Shown piece after piece: positions 1 through 10,369 of a stretch of 57,971 nucleotides of DNA; within the stretch, counting starts at the first letter, position 1, and each line of letters begins with the position of its first letter. The position numbers and the translations under genes were made by a program. The DNA lies in NCBI GenBank assembly GCA_022565615.1, contig JAIUMM010000006.1, positions 1 to 57,971 of the forward strand. Reading direction: 5' to 3'. Below the pieces are notes generated by a model. It made no database searches and had not been told where the DNA came from. It saw only the letters and a program-made list of their open reading frames with translations. This DNA is from Nanobdellota archaeon (lineage in GTDB: Archaea; Nanobdellota; Nanobdellia; Woesearchaeales; UBA583).

Positions 1-2
1 AA

Positions 3-668
3 TGGGAAGAAGCTGTTTATTTATTTTTATATTTATCATACTTAAAATTGAATTCAAATAATAGACATCCCTATTCAAAAGAGAGATTTATCAAATTAGT
101 TTCAAACTTTGAAAAAAAATTACAATTCCCTTATTATAATTCATTAAAAACAACATTTGATACAACTAAAAATTTTAAAGATACATTTTTAAAAATTCCA
201 AAAAAACAAAGAGAATTATTTGTAATGGCATATCAAAGTTATTTATTTAATGAATGTATTAAAGAAGTATTAGCAAGTAGTATTGGAAGAAAAAATTTAG
301 AAAAAGTTAATTATGAAGCTGGTTTTTTATATTTTTTAAAAAACTCTCAAAAGAATGTAGAATTACCACTTTCATTTTCATTAATTGGAAGAAAAGATGA
401 ATTTAATGATTTTGAAAAAGAGATTATTTCAACTATTTTACAAAGAGAAAAAATTGAATTTAGTTTAATAAAATCACTTTCTAAAACAGGAGTTTTTCTA
501 AAAACTCATCAAAGAAATATACTTACAATTCCTCAACATTTTAAAGTTGAAACTATAGTGGAGGAGGATTTTTTAAAAAGTAAGAATCGTAAAACAATTA
601 CAATTAGCTTTGAACTAGAAAAAGGTTCATATGCAACAAATATAATTAAATTCTTATTTAGAAAATAA
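3..668 (+). CDS. truD: tRNA pseudouridine synthase D (TruD/Pus7 family), C-terminal part; 5' end lies outside the window
   Basis: Frame is open back to the first bases (WEEAVYLFLYLSYLK before the listed TTG at 48), so the ORF start at 48 is probably not the real start. TruD-like motifs ELFVMAYQSYLFNE and C-terminal SYATNIIKFLFRK. Confidence 0.8.
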   Translation, partial: WEEAVYLFLYLSYLKLNSNNRHPYSKERFIKLVSNFEKKLQFPYYNSLKTTFDTTKNFKDTFLKIPKKQRELFVMAYQSYLFNECIKEVLASSIGRKNLEKVNYEAGFLYFLKNSQKNVELPLSFSLIGRKDEFNDFEKEIISTILQREKIEFSLIKSLSKTGVFLKTHQRNILTIPQHFKVETIVEEDFLKSKNRKTITISFELEKGSYATNIIKFLFRK

Positions 669-673
669 TAAAT

Positions 674-1249
674 TTATTTCTCATCATTAAAATTGAATAA
701 CAACTTAATCCCAATTGTATTTTCAATTTGAGGTTTTAGGTTTAAACTTGTCAAGATTCCCATTTCCTCTCCAAGTCTCAATGTATCTTTATTTGTTAAA
801 GTTCCATCTCTTTTTGTAAGCAAAGGGATTATTTGAGTGAAATTTGTAACATCACAGTAATGTACAAAAGAAAATATTTTACTCATATTTCTTAATATAT
901 CAGGAACTCTAGTAACAATAATTGGAATGTTTCCTATTTTAATACAACTAGTAATATCTATTAAATTATATCCTACAAAATAATTTTGATTATGTGGTTT
1001 TCCATAAAGTTGTATTTCTTTTTTTTTAACTTTTTTCAAAAATTCGTCCTCATTAATAAAAATATGGTCTTCATTACTTTCATCTTTTCTTTTAGACCTT
1101 GTAGTATAAGATTTAATAATTTCAACACCTCTTCCACTATTATTATTTTGAAGAATATATTTAGCAAGAGTTGATTTTCCAGAACCACTAGGTCCAAATA
1201 TACAAAGAATAAATTCTTTATATCCAACAAGCTCATTAGAATAAGTCAT
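674..1249 (-). CDS. guanylate kinase-like protein
   Basis: P-loop GPSGSGKST, then SYTTRSKRKDE..DHIFINEDEF, matching the guanylate kinase TTRxxRxxE..GxDYxFxxxxxF region. Confidence 0.75.
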   Translation of the reverse strand: MTYSNELVGYKEFILCIFGPSGSGKSTLAKYILQNNNSGRGVEIIKSYTTRSKRKDESNEDHIFINEDEFLKKVKKKEIQLYGKPHNQNYFVGYNLIDITSCIKIGNIPIIVTRVPDILRNMSKIFSFVHYCDVTNFTQIIPLLTKRDGTLTNKDTLRLGEEMGILTSLNLKPQIENTIGIKLLFNFNDEK

Positions 1250-1364
1250 TATCTATTTCAAACTTTTTCTAATTAAAAACATTTCTATAAATACTTCTAA
1301 ACTTATCAGTTGTTGTAGTATTTTACCTTCTTGTTTAATATAAGGAAGTTTAGCTTTATAAGTA

Positions 1365-2963
1365 CTATCTCATTGCAATTATTACTCCTGCAACTAATGT
1401 TATTCCTCCTACTATTGTAATAATTCCTACATTTTGATGAAAAAAATGTTTAGAAAATAATAATTCACCTTCTCTATCACTTTTATTTTGTTCTTCTTCT
1501 AATAATTGAGATGATACATTTTGATTAGAAATAGAATTAGGAGGAGAATTTTGTCTAACGGATTCTTCTAACTCAATACTTGAAAGAGAAGATGAAGAAG
1601 AAGGTCGTATATTTTGAGAATCACTATTTGAATGAGAAGTAATTCCATGTTTATGTAATAATAAAATTATAGTATCTTCTAAATCATTAGTAATATCTGG
1701 CATAGTGACTTTTACTTCATCTCTAAGACCAAAACCTTGAATTTCAATTGTATTCTCACCTGCTTCAAGTTGAAGAGGAATTTGAAAATCAAAATGTCCA
1801 TATCTCTTTACATCAAATTCTGCAACTCTTACTTTATTAATATTAATTGTAAATCTATATGCATTTGAATTTCCTCTAGAAACTTCTCCAATAATTCGTA
1901 CTTGATTGAGTCCTTCTTGAAGAACTTGATTAATTTGTAAAAATGTATTTTCTTGAACTCGTGGAACTCTTGTATTTGTAGAACTTGATGAATCAAAATC
2001 AATATCTAGAAGTGAATTATAAAAAAATGTAGTAGCATTAACTTTAATTCTTTCTTCACATCTTTCATCTTCAATAAATCCGTAAACTATAAATTTCCCA
2101 TTTTTTCTAGGAGTGTATGATTTAGTAGAAGCAGTATTAGAAGAAAAAGGATTTCTTACAACATTTCCAACTCCATCTTCAATATAATATGTAACACCTA
2201 ATGATACATTTCCTCTAAATGTAAATTGAATTCTACTATCTTCAATAACAGGTTCAACTTCAAGAGTAAGTTCACAATTATTTTCAATGGTTTCATTATT
2301 TTCTACTTGAGAGCTATTAGTTGTTTGATTACTATTAATACTACCATTTGTTAAATTATTATTACTAGTATTCTCTTCAATACTAAGAAGAGGAGTAAAT
2401 AACTCACTTTGAAATGAATTTAATTCACAAGGACTTTTAGTATCTAAAAAATTATGAGTTGTATTAAAATGAAGTGTTTCTAATTCATTAGAATATTCAA
2501 TAGTTGAAGTTGGAAAAAAAGAAAGAGAAGTTGAATTTGAAAATCTAATTGTAATATTTTCTCCTCCATTTCTTAGACTTCTAAATCCAACTTGTGCTCT
2601 ATTGGTTTGATAAATTGTACAATTTAATTGTTCTAAATATTCTTGATTATTATTTGAAATAAAATTTTCTCCTACAATTAGTATTATTGATGAGTTTGGA
2701 TGAAGAGAATATAATAAAAATTCATTGACACCTTTTTCATTAATAGTTTGAAAATAATTATCATCAAATCCAAAATATGCATTATGAGTTGAATTAGAAA
2801 TTATCTCAACATATTCATCTCCTCTAAAATTAATCTCAGAAATAAGAAGAGGGTATTCTCCAGATGAAAAAATATTAGTAAATAATAATAAAAATATAAT
2901 TTGAATTTTAATTAATAGTATCATTAAATTATATAAATTTTTATTATTTGTATTTAAACTCAT
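1365..2963 (-). CDS. membrane-anchored extracellular protein with N-terminal lamin-tail-like segment
   Basis: N-terminal hydrophobic segment, then LLISEINFRGDEYVEIISNST (lamin-tail-domain-like start), Asn/Thr/Ser-rich region with many NxS/T sequons, C-terminal TM segment. Confidence 0.6.
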   Translation of the reverse strand: MSLNTNNKNLYNLMILLIKIQIIFLLLFTNIFSSGEYPLLISEINFRGDEYVEIISNSTHNAYFGFDDNYFQTINEKGVNEFLLYSLHPNSSIILIVGENFISNNNQEYLEQLNCTIYQTNRAQVGFRSLRNGGENITIRFSNSTSLSFFPTSTIEYSNELETLHFNTTHNFLDTKSPCELNSFQSELFTPLLSIEENTSNNNLTNGSINSNQTTNSSQVENNETIENNCELTLEVEPVIEDSRIQFTFRGNVSLGVTYYIEDGVGNVVRNPFSSNTASTKSYTPRKNGKFIVYGFIEDERCEERIKVNATTFFYNSLLDIDFDSSSSTNTRVPRVQENTFLQINQVLQEGLNQVRIIGEVSRGNSNAYRFTININKVRVAEFDVKRYGHFDFQIPLQLEAGENTIEIQGFGLRDEVKVTMPDITNDLEDTIILLLHKHGITSHSNSDSQNIRPSSSSSLSSIELEESVRQNSPPNSISNQNVSSQLLEEEQNKSDREGELLFSKHFFHQNVGIITIVGGITLVAGVIIAMR

Positions 2964-3217
2964 TAACTGATTTCATAAATTAAAGTTTAAAATAATTTCT
3001 AATTTATTTTTTAATTTTTAGAAGAAAAAGTTAAAATTATTTTTAATATTTTAATATTTCAAACTAAAATATTAAATTAAATTATTTTTTTATAAAAATT
3101 AATATCCTTCATTTGATAATAATATAGTATATACTAATTTTTTTTAATAAATACTTATAAAAGTACTACTTTTAAGAGCAAATAAATCTATAAAAAGTAT
3201 TTTAATGAAAAAGAGGT

Positions 3218-6200
3218 ATGAAATTAATTAAATATATTCAATGTACAGTTATAGTATTTAGTTTAATTTTTTTAAGTTTTGGATTTAATGAAGGAGATGG
3301 ATTAACTTCTCAAACTGCATTTCAAATTTCAACTTGTGACCAATTACAAAATATATCAAATAATTTAAATTCTTATTTTGAGATTGTTCAAAATATTGAT
3401 TGTTCTGACACAGTAGATTGGAATAATGGAGAAGGCTTTCACCCGATAAATAATTTTAATGGGTATTTAGAAGGAAATAAACGAGCTATTAGAGATTTAT
3501 ACATAAACAGATCTAATAGCAATGGAGTTGGATTATTTGGAACTACTACTTCTTCATCAAATGGTGTTATAGCAAATTTGAGATTAGAGAATGTTATTAT
3601 TATAGGAAATAGAGGAGTTGGAGGTATTGGAGGAGAGAATTTTTATGTAGATATTTATAACTCATCAGTTTCAGGATACATCGAAGGTTCAAATAATAGA
3701 GTTGGTGGTTTAGTTGGACAAAGTTTTAGCTCAGAAATTGATCAAGTTGTTTTTGTTGGAGAAATTGTAAGTACTGGAACAAGTTCAAATCAAGAAGTAG
3801 GTGGTATTGTTGGAAGAACGTCTGGAAGTGCTAATGTAGGAACTGCTTTTACAAGAGCTATAATAACTGCAAATAATGGTTGTGTTGGAGGAATAATTGG
3901 AGATTCATCAACTGGAACATCACATTTTAACGAAGTGTATTCAGTTACTCAAATACTTGGAAGTCCTGATAGTGAAGGTACAATTGTTGGTTGTATAAGA
4001 AATACGCTTGATAGTTTTACAAATGTATACTGGGATATAGATGTTGGAGGACTAGATTGGAGAGGTTCTGTAGAATCTGGTTCAACAGGAAATCCTATCA
4101 ATGTTACAGGATTTAATACATCTCAGATGCAAGGTTCTTTAGCTCAAATTAACTTTGCTGGTTTTGATTTTGAAAATACTTGGAGAACTATAACACTTCC
4201 AGAGGATAATTATCCTGTATTTTTTTGGCAAGCAGGAAATTTAGTAAGTGTGACTGGTCAGTTAATAAATAGTTTGACAGGTGAGCCTGTTTCAAATGCT
4301 TTTATTATAGCTAATCCTGATGATTCTAATTTTGGAAAAATAAATACTACAACAAATTCTACAGGACATTATAATATAACATTACAGAGTGTTCCTGAAT
4401 ATGAAGTTATAATTAGGGAAAATATAACTGATCCTAATTTTAATAATTTTACATTTTTAGGAGGAGTTAGACAAACAATTAATCCAAATGATGGAACTAT
4501 AAATTTTGAATTAGGTCCATATTGGGAAGGAAGTGGAGAAGGTGAAAATCCTTTTTTAATTACTAATGTGGAAGAATTACAAACTATGAGATATAATCTT
4601 TTAGGAAATTACCAATTAGCAAATGATATTGATGCAACTCAGACTAGAAATTGGTTTGGAGGAGAAGGGTTTGAACCTATTGGTGATGAGGAAAATCCAT
4701 TTCAAGGAAGTTTGAATGGAAATTCTTCAATGATAACTTCTTTATTTATAAATAGGACTCTAAATAATCAAACTGCGTTATTTAGTTTCACTCAAAATGC
4801 AAGTATAATAGATATGGCATTAGAAGATTTATATGTTGCTGGAGATTTTCGTGTAGGTGGTTTGATAGGTCGTGATGTAGGTTCAAATACAACTATACAA
4901 CGTGTTTTAGTTTCAGGTATCGTTGAAGGAAATAATGATGTTGGAGGAATTGTTGCAAGTGTTTTAAACAGATTGATTTTAAATCAAACTTTTGCTAATG
5001 TCACAGTTGCAGGACTTGATGGAAGTATAGGTGGACTTGTTGGTTGGTCTTCAAATTCAACAATTGTAGACTCATATGCTATTGGGAATGTAACTGGTGC
5101 AGTTGATGTAAAACGAATAGGAGGTTTAGTTGGAGATCATAATGGTGTATTAAATAGAACTTATGCAACAGGTTATGTTAGTACTTCTAGTTTTCCAGAT
5201 CAAATAGGAGGCTTAGTTGGAAGAAACACTGGATTAGTTTACAATTCGTTTTGGGATAATGAAGCTTCAGGACAAAATGAAAGTGCAGGAGGGATGGGTT
5301 TTCCAACTGCAAATATGACAAGTCTTAGGACTTTTTTAGATGCTGGTTGGGATTTATTAAATGTTTGGGGAATAAACACTGAAGAAAATGGAGGTTATCC
5401 TTTCTTATTATGGCAAGATTTTGAATCTTCTTATCCTTTCCAAGAAGGTCTTGGAACAAATGATTCTCCTTATTTAATATTTACTTGTGAAGAACTTCAA
5501 CTTATGAATACAAACTTGAGAGCTTATTACGAACTTGCTAATAATATTGATTGTTCAGATACAATTAATTGGAATGAAGGAGATGGGTTTGAACCTGTTG
5601 GAACTTTACCAGTTCCTTTTGAAGGTTCTCTGCAAGGTAATAGTTTTATAATAAATGATTTATTCATTAATAGAACTGCTACTAACCAAGTAGGTTTATT
5701 TGGGACAACTTGTGACGTTAAGTTAACAAACATTGTTTTAGAAGATGTTTTTATTTTAGGAGATTTCCGTGTAGGTGGACTAGTGGGTAGAGATGTAGGA
5801 GATTTTTCTATTCTAGAGAATATTTCTGTTTCTGGTAATGTTAAAGGAATAACTGATGTAGGAGGAGTTCTTGCAAGTGTACTTAACAAAACTTTTGTGA
5901 GTCAGATTTTTTCGAATGTTAATGTATATGGTTCAGATGGTAGTATTGGTGGTTTAATAGGTTGGTCAGCGTATTCAGAGGTTTTAGACTCTTATTCTAT
6001 AGGTGATGTTATTGGAAATGATACTGTTGAGAGGATAGGTGGTTTAGTTGGAGATAATTATGGTTTCATAAACAGATCTTATTCTACAAGCTTTGTGTCT
6101 CTTGAACCTGAATCAGATTTTGAAGGTGGTTTAGTTGGAAGAAACAGAGCTCTAGTTCAAAATTCATATTGGGATACACAAACTTCAGGACAAAATGAAA

Positions 6201-7045
6201 GTGCAGGTGGGGAAGGTAAAACAACATCTGAGATGAGACTGGTTTTTACATTTGAAAATTGGGACTTCAATAATACATGGTCTGCTACTTGTGATGGTTG
6301 GCATTATCCTGTATTGCAGTGGCAAAATTTATACTTGAGTGAAACTCAGTGTCCAAATTATGTAGCTTCTTCAAGTAGAGGAGGTAGTTCTTCTTCAAGA
6401 ACTGAGATAATTACACAATCTCAAGTAAGTGTGGGGAGTCAAACCCAACTCAGAGAAGGAAGAGATGTTCAATTTGAATCATTACATACATCAGTTACTC
6501 CAGATTTAAATCCACAATCTCCTCAAGCAAGAGAATTTAGACACACTGTGAGATTAAATAGAATTCAAACTAATTTTGTTGATATTACAATTCACTCAGA
6601 CCCTATTAATGTTCGATTACCTCTTGGAGAAGATGTGAGAGTTGATTTAGATAGAGATGGAATCGATGATGTGTTATTGAGATTTGAGGGAATTTACTTT
6701 GCAGAAGCGAGAATTCATATAGAGCAATTACAAATCTTACAAGAAGAAGAAGTTGAAGCAGAAGCAGAAATAATTGAAAACCAGCAAGAAGAAACAATTG
6801 AACAAATCCCATCTCAAGATGAAACTTCATCAACTCAATCCTCTACTCAAACTCAAGAAAGTGTAGTTGAAGAAACTTCAACACAAAGCTTACAAGAAGA
6901 AGAAGTTGAAGCACATTTAATTCAACAAAAGAGAGATTCTTCAAATACAACTACTCAGTTTATATTATTATTAATTGGTTTTTTAATTATTCTTGCAAGT
7001 TTTATGTGGTTTTTAATCATTGAAAAAAGAGAGAATAATAAATAA
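3218..7045 (+). CDS. large surface protein with three GLUG-type repeat modules, a carboxypeptidase-regulatory-like insert, Glu-rich stalk and C-terminal TM anchor
   Basis: Signal peptide; repeated GGLVGxN/GGLIGW motifs; modules starting GDGLTSQTAFQISTCDQLQNI, GEGENPFLITNVEELQTM, GTNDSPYLIFTCEELQLM; insert VTGQLINSLTGEPVSNAFIIA; C-terminal TM FILLLIGFLIILASFMWFLII followed by EKRENNK. Confidence 0.75.
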   Translation: MKLIKYIQCTVIVFSLIFLSFGFNEGDGLTSQTAFQISTCDQLQNISNNLNSYFEIVQNIDCSDTVDWNNGEGFHPINNFNGYLEGNKRAIRDLYINRSNSNGVGLFGTTTSSSNGVIANLRLENVIIIGNRGVGGIGGENFYVDIYNSSVSGYIEGSNNRVGGLVGQSFSSEIDQVVFVGEIVSTGTSSNQEVGGIVGRTSGSANVGTAFTRAIITANNGCVGGIIGDSSTGTSHFNEVYSVTQILGSPDSEGTIVGCIRNTLDSFTNVYWDIDVGGLDWRGSVESGSTGNPINVTGFNTSQMQGSLAQINFAGFDFENTWRTITLPEDNYPVFFWQAGNLVSVTGQLINSLTGEPVSNAFIIANPDDSNFGKINTTTNSTGHYNITLQSVPEYEVIIRENITDPNFNNFTFLGGVRQTINPNDGTINFELGPYWEGSGEGENPFLITNVEELQTMRYNLLGNYQLANDIDATQTRNWFGGEGFEPIGDEENPFQGSLNGNSSMITSLFINRTLNNQTALFSFTQNASIIDMALEDLYVAGDFRVGGLIGRDVGSNTTIQRVLVSGIVEGNNDVGGIVASVLNRLILNQTFANVTVAGLDGSIGGLVGWSSNSTIVDSYAIGNVTGAVDVKRIGGLVGDHNGVLNRTYATGYVSTSSFPDQIGGLVGRNTGLVYNSFWDNEASGQNESAGGMGFPTANMTSLRTFLDAGWDLLNVWGINTEENGGYPFLLWQDFESSYPFQEGLGTNDSPYLIFTCEELQLMNTNLRAYYELANNIDCSDTINWNEGDGFEPVGTLPVPFEGSLQGNSFIINDLFINRTATNQVGLFGTTCDVKLTNIVLEDVFILGDFRVGGLVGRDVGDFSILENISVSGNVKGITDVGGVLASVLNKTFVSQIFSNVNVYGSDGSIGGLIGWSAYSEVLDSYSIGDVIGNDTVERIGGLVGDNYGFINRSYSTSFVSLEPESDFEGGLVGRNRALVQNSYWDTQTSGQNESAGGEGKTTSEMRLVFTFENWDFNNTWSATCDGWHYPVLQWQNLYLSETQCPNYVASSSRGGSSSSRTEIITQSQVSVGSQTQLREGRDVQFESLHTSVTPDLNPQSPQAREFRHTVRLNRIQTNFVDITIHSDPINVRLPLGEDVRVDLDRDGIDDVLLRFEGIYFAEARIHIEQLQILQEEEVEAEAEIIENQQEETIEQIPSQDETSSTQSSTQTQESVVEETSTQSLQEEEVEAHLIQQKRDSSNTTTQFILLLIGFLIILASFMWFLIIEKRENNK

Positions 7046-7081
7046 TTTCAACTTAAATAATTGAATTTTTTTTAATAATTT

Positions 7082-8395
7082 TTATTTTAATAATTTCATT
7101 GCACTAAATAGTGTATTTTCTTCTCCTATATTACACATTAATTGCATTCCAATTGGAGTGTTTCCTCTTGTAGTCTCAACTATTGCTTTTGGAACAACCC
7201 CACTACAAATTCCTGCTAAATTTGCAAGAACAGTAAATGCGTCATACGCATATTCTTCTTCAGGTGTGAGTGTTTCATCAAAAGAGTGAGGAAGCTTAGG
7301 AGTTGTTGGAAGTAAAATTGCTTGAACTTGCGTAAACACTTCTTGAAATTCTTCTTTTAATAATTCTCTTACTGCAAGAGCTTTTTTATAATATGCTCCT
7401 TCAAATTCACTTTGAGTAATTAATTCTCCTCCTTTCATTCTAAGTTGTAATTCACTTTGAGCCACCTCATTAATATTTTGACCATACTTAACACCATCAA
7501 ATTTTCTAGTACCTGAGAACACTTCTGTATATACAATAGGATAATATGCAGCAACTCCAAGTTTCATATGCTCAATTGACACTTCTATAATTTCAACCCC
7601 TTTTGCTTTCAAATGAGAAATTGAATTATGATAAATCTTTTTTATTTCTTCATCAGCAATTAATTCATCAACTCCTTTTAAAATTCCAATTTTTTCAATC
7701 TTAGTATTCTTTGAAGTAAAGTCTTCAATTTGTAGAGTAGTTGCATCTCTTTCACTTTGTTTTCCAATAACTTCTAATATTAAATCCATATCTTCAATTG
7801 AATTACTAAGTACTCCTACTTGATCAAAACTCATACTAGAGTCAACTACTCCATATCTACTAACTCTTCCATAACTAGGTTTTAAACCAAATACTCCACA
7901 GTGGGAAGCAGGATTTCTACAACTCCCACCAGTATCAGTTCCAAGAGCAATATCACACATTGAAGCTGCAACAGCAGCAGCAGAACCTGAACTTGTACCA
8001 CCTGGAATAATATTTGTATTTTTTGGATTGAGTGTTTTTCCAAAATAACTATGCTCACCAGTTGAACCTTGTGCAAATTCATCATTATTAACAACACCAA
8101 TAATTATTGCATCTTCTTTTTCAACATATTGAACAACATCTGAGTTATAAATTGCTTTTACATTTTCAAGCGTTTTTGAAGCACATGAACACACAACTCC
8201 TTCTTTGAAAATATTACTTTTAATTGCAATACATTTACCAAATAATTTTCCTCGTTGTTCTTGTGGTTTTTCATCTAATTCTCTTGCTCTTTTTAGAGCA
8301 TCTTCTTCTAACACTTCTAGGAAGATGTTTAACTCATTATTTTTTTCTTTAATTTGTTTAAGATAATATTCAACTCTTTGGGCACACGTTTTCAT
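7082..8395 (-). CDS. gatA: amidase-family protein, likely Asp/Glu-tRNA(Asn/Gln) amidotransferase subunit A
   Basis: Amidase signature with Ser-cisSer-Lys elements: CIAIKSNI, PGGTSSGSAAAVAA, GTDTGGSCRNPASHCGVFGLKPSYGRVSRYG. Confidence 0.88.
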   Translation of the reverse strand: MKTCAQRVEYYLKQIKEKNNELNIFLEVLEEDALKRARELDEKPQEQRGKLFGKCIAIKSNIFKEGVVCSCASKTLENVKAIYNSDVVQYVEKEDAIIIGVVNNDEFAQGSTGEHSYFGKTLNPKNTNIIPGGTSSGSAAAVAASMCDIALGTDTGGSCRNPASHCGVFGLKPSYGRVSRYGVVDSSMSFDQVGVLSNSIEDMDLILEVIGKQSERDATTLQIEDFTSKNTKIEKIGILKGVDELIADEEIKKIYHNSISHLKAKGVEIIEVSIEHMKLGVAAYYPIVYTEVFSGTRKFDGVKYGQNINEVAQSELQLRMKGGELITQSEFEGAYYKKALAVRELLKEEFQEVFTQVQAILLPTTPKLPHSFDETLTPEEEYAYDAFTVLANLAGICSGVVPKAIVETTRGNTPIGMQLMCNIGEENTLFSAMKLLK

Positions 8396-8561
8396 AGTTA
8401 TTTAAAGAAGTATTTGCTTAAAAACATTTTGGAAAATATTATTATTATTTTAAATTACAATTTTTTTAATGTCTAAAATTATTGATGCATATAAATAATT
8501 AATAATAAAAATAATAAAAATAAATTATATTTATGTGTTGAAAATTTAATTAGTATAATAA

Positions 8562-9617
8562 TTAATTTTTTGGATGAACTTCGAAGTATTGTACAACTTC
8601 CATCTCCTCCAAATAGTTTACTCTTCTAACACCAAATGTTGAACTCGTTCTTGGAAGTACGGCAGATGTTAAGGAATAATAATTTTGAGAATCTTCAAAT
8701 AAATCATGAAACATTGTTAAACCAAATGAATTAAATAATCGTTGATTTTCTCTTTGTCTTCCTAAATATGTAAATGTAGAAGGACTTGAAATATTTTGAA
8801 GAAAAATATTTCTAGCAGGAGTTGTTTGATGAATCCAAATTGAGTTATCTATATTTAAAAGTTTATAATTAAAATCATCATGAATCGTTTGAAAGTCGTT
8901 AATCGTTTCAAGTTTAATTAAAGGTATATTTCTAAAGTAAAGAACTTCGTTATAAAATAAATATGAATTTCCAAAGTATTGAAATTGACTCACATTTGAG
9001 CTGATGTTTGCAATTATTGAACTTCCAAAATAAATATGATGCTCATCGTTGGAAAATTCTTCTGAATTGTTAACTCTTCTCCAACTTGCAATTGTAATAT
9101 TTTCTAAAGGTTCAAATAATGTGTTAGAGTAAGAGTCTCGTATTTGTTCGTGAAAATAGTAAATTGAATTTGAATCTGTAAAAAAATTTGTTGTAATATG
9201 GTCATTGTAATAGTTATCATGATAAACAGGTGTAAGTTCAAGTATGTTAATACTAGAAGGAAGAGGTATAGGTTGAAGAGAAAATTGTTCCCTATTTCTT
9301 GAATCTTTGTATGATTGTATAAAATATAGCTGATTTTCATCTTTTGCAATTCTAGTTGTTAAAATTTCAAATGTTTCTAAATCAACTTGTGAAATTGAAG
9401 AGTCTAAATTTGTAAATATTTTATCTTTAAGCTGTATGGAGAAATTTTCTTGAGAGTTTGAAGAGAATAAATTAGCTAAATTAAATGAAGAAGAGTTAGA
9501 ACTTGAATTAATATTTGAAAGAATTGATACTATAGCAAATATTGCAACTAATGATACTATAAATACTCCTAAAAAAATAAATAGAAGAATTGATGAAAAA
9601 TTATTTTTTTTATCCAT
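8562..9617 (-). CDS. N-terminally anchored extracellular protein, weakly DKNYY-repeat-like
   Basis: N-terminal TM; repeated patterns such as IAKDENQLYFIQ and SNDEHHIYFGSSIIANIS resembling DKNYY-type repeats. Confidence 0.4.
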   Translation of the reverse strand: MDKKNNFSSILLFIFLGVFIVSLVAIFAIVSILSNINSSSNSSSFNLANLFSSNSQENFSIQLKDKIFTNLDSSISQVDLETFEILTTRIAKDENQLYFIQSYKDSRNREQFSLQPIPLPSSINILELTPVYHDNYYNDHITTNFFTDSNSIYYFHEQIRDSYSNTLFEPLENITIASWRRVNNSEEFSNDEHHIYFGSSIIANISSNVSQFQYFGNSYLFYNEVLYFRNIPLIKLETINDFQTIHDDFNYKLLNIDNSIWIHQTTPARNIFLQNISSPSTFTYLGRQRENQRLFNSFGLTMFHDLFEDSQNYYSLTSAVLPRTSSTFGVRRVNYLEEMEVVQYFEVHPKN

Positions 9618-9812
9618 ATATAATAAAAATTGATTTTTTGATTTATATTATTTTGTAATTTTTCTAATTGATTTCATTTACTTTTCATTTATCTTTGATT
9701 TATTTCCAACTTGCTCTTAATTTAATTTTAATTAATTTCAATACTTTAAAATATAAAATCAAAAATAGTAAAACAAATTTTTATAAATTATGTAGAGTTT
9801 TTGTTATGTATC

Positions 9813-10295
9813 ATGTCAGTAGAAAGAACGTTTGTAATGATTAAGCCAGATGGTGTACAAAGAGGACTTGTTGGAGAAATCCTATCAAGATTTGAAAAAG
9901 TAGGATTAAAACTTGTAGCAATGAAATTTATGCATGTTGATGAAGATTTTTCAAAAAAACATTATAGTGATTTAGTTGAAAAACCATTTTATCCAGGATT
10001 AGAAGATTTATTAACTTCAGGACCTGTTGTTGCAATGGTATTTGAAGGTGCAAAATCAATTTCATTGGTGAGAAAAATGGTGGGAGCAACTGAACCTGCT
10101 TCATCACAACCAGGAACTATTAGAGGAGACTATGCTCATATGAATTACGCAAGAGCAGATGCTGAGGGTAAAGCTCTTCCAAATTTAATTCACGCATCAG
10201 ATTCACCAGAAGGAGCAGAGAAAGAAATTCATTTATGGTTCTCAGAGAGTGAAATTTACGATAACTATGAAACTGTATTTTCTAAATTTATGTAA
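9813..10295 (+). CDS. ndk: nucleoside diphosphate kinase
   Basis: [28 protein letters not shown] and [16 protein letters not shown] active-site His region. Start assigned to ATG at 9813 rather than the upstream TTG at 9801. Confidence 0.97.
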   Translation: MSVERTFVMIKPDGVQRGLVGEILSRFEKVGLKLVAMKFMHVDEDFSKKHYSDLVEKPFYPGLEDLLTSGPVVAMVFEGAKSISLVRKMVGATEPASSQPGTIRGDYAHMNYARADAEGKALPNLIHASDSPEGAEKEIHLWFSESEIYDNYETVFSKFM

Positions 10296-10369
10296 TGTTC
10301 AATTTATTGAATATTTAAAAATTATCTTTATTTTGTTTAAATTAAATATTTAGAAATATTTATTTAATT

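Noticed and set aside
48-50. TTG start of the first ORF
   Set aside because: The frame is open to the window edge and the preceding residues fit TruD, so the gene is truncated by the window rather than starting here.
986-1174. ORFs 986..1174 (+) and 1036..1236 (-) overlapping the guanylate-kinase-like gene
   Set aside because: Shadow ORFs with hydrophobic low-complexity products opposite or out of frame with a recognisable gene.
2964-3217. AT-rich spacer with many small inverted repeats
   Set aside because: Composition alone explains the short A/T palindromes; a TATA-like CTTATAAAAG box before 3218 is the only plausible element.
5527-5889. Antisense ORF of 120 aa within the GLUG protein
   Set aside because: Lies opposite a strongly supported coding sequence; low-complexity product from repeat codons.
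3218-7045. Short regularly spaced repeats as a CRISPR array
   Set aside because: Repeats are degenerate, in-frame and encode GGLVG-type protein motifs; no constant repeat with unique spacers.
7882-8100. 72-aa frame-shifted ORF in gatA, and similar ones at 9104, 22693, 28554, 32082, 36773, 44971, 48209
   Set aside because: Out-of-frame or antisense to well-supported genes; Leu/Ile-rich composition typical of AT-rich shadow ORFs.
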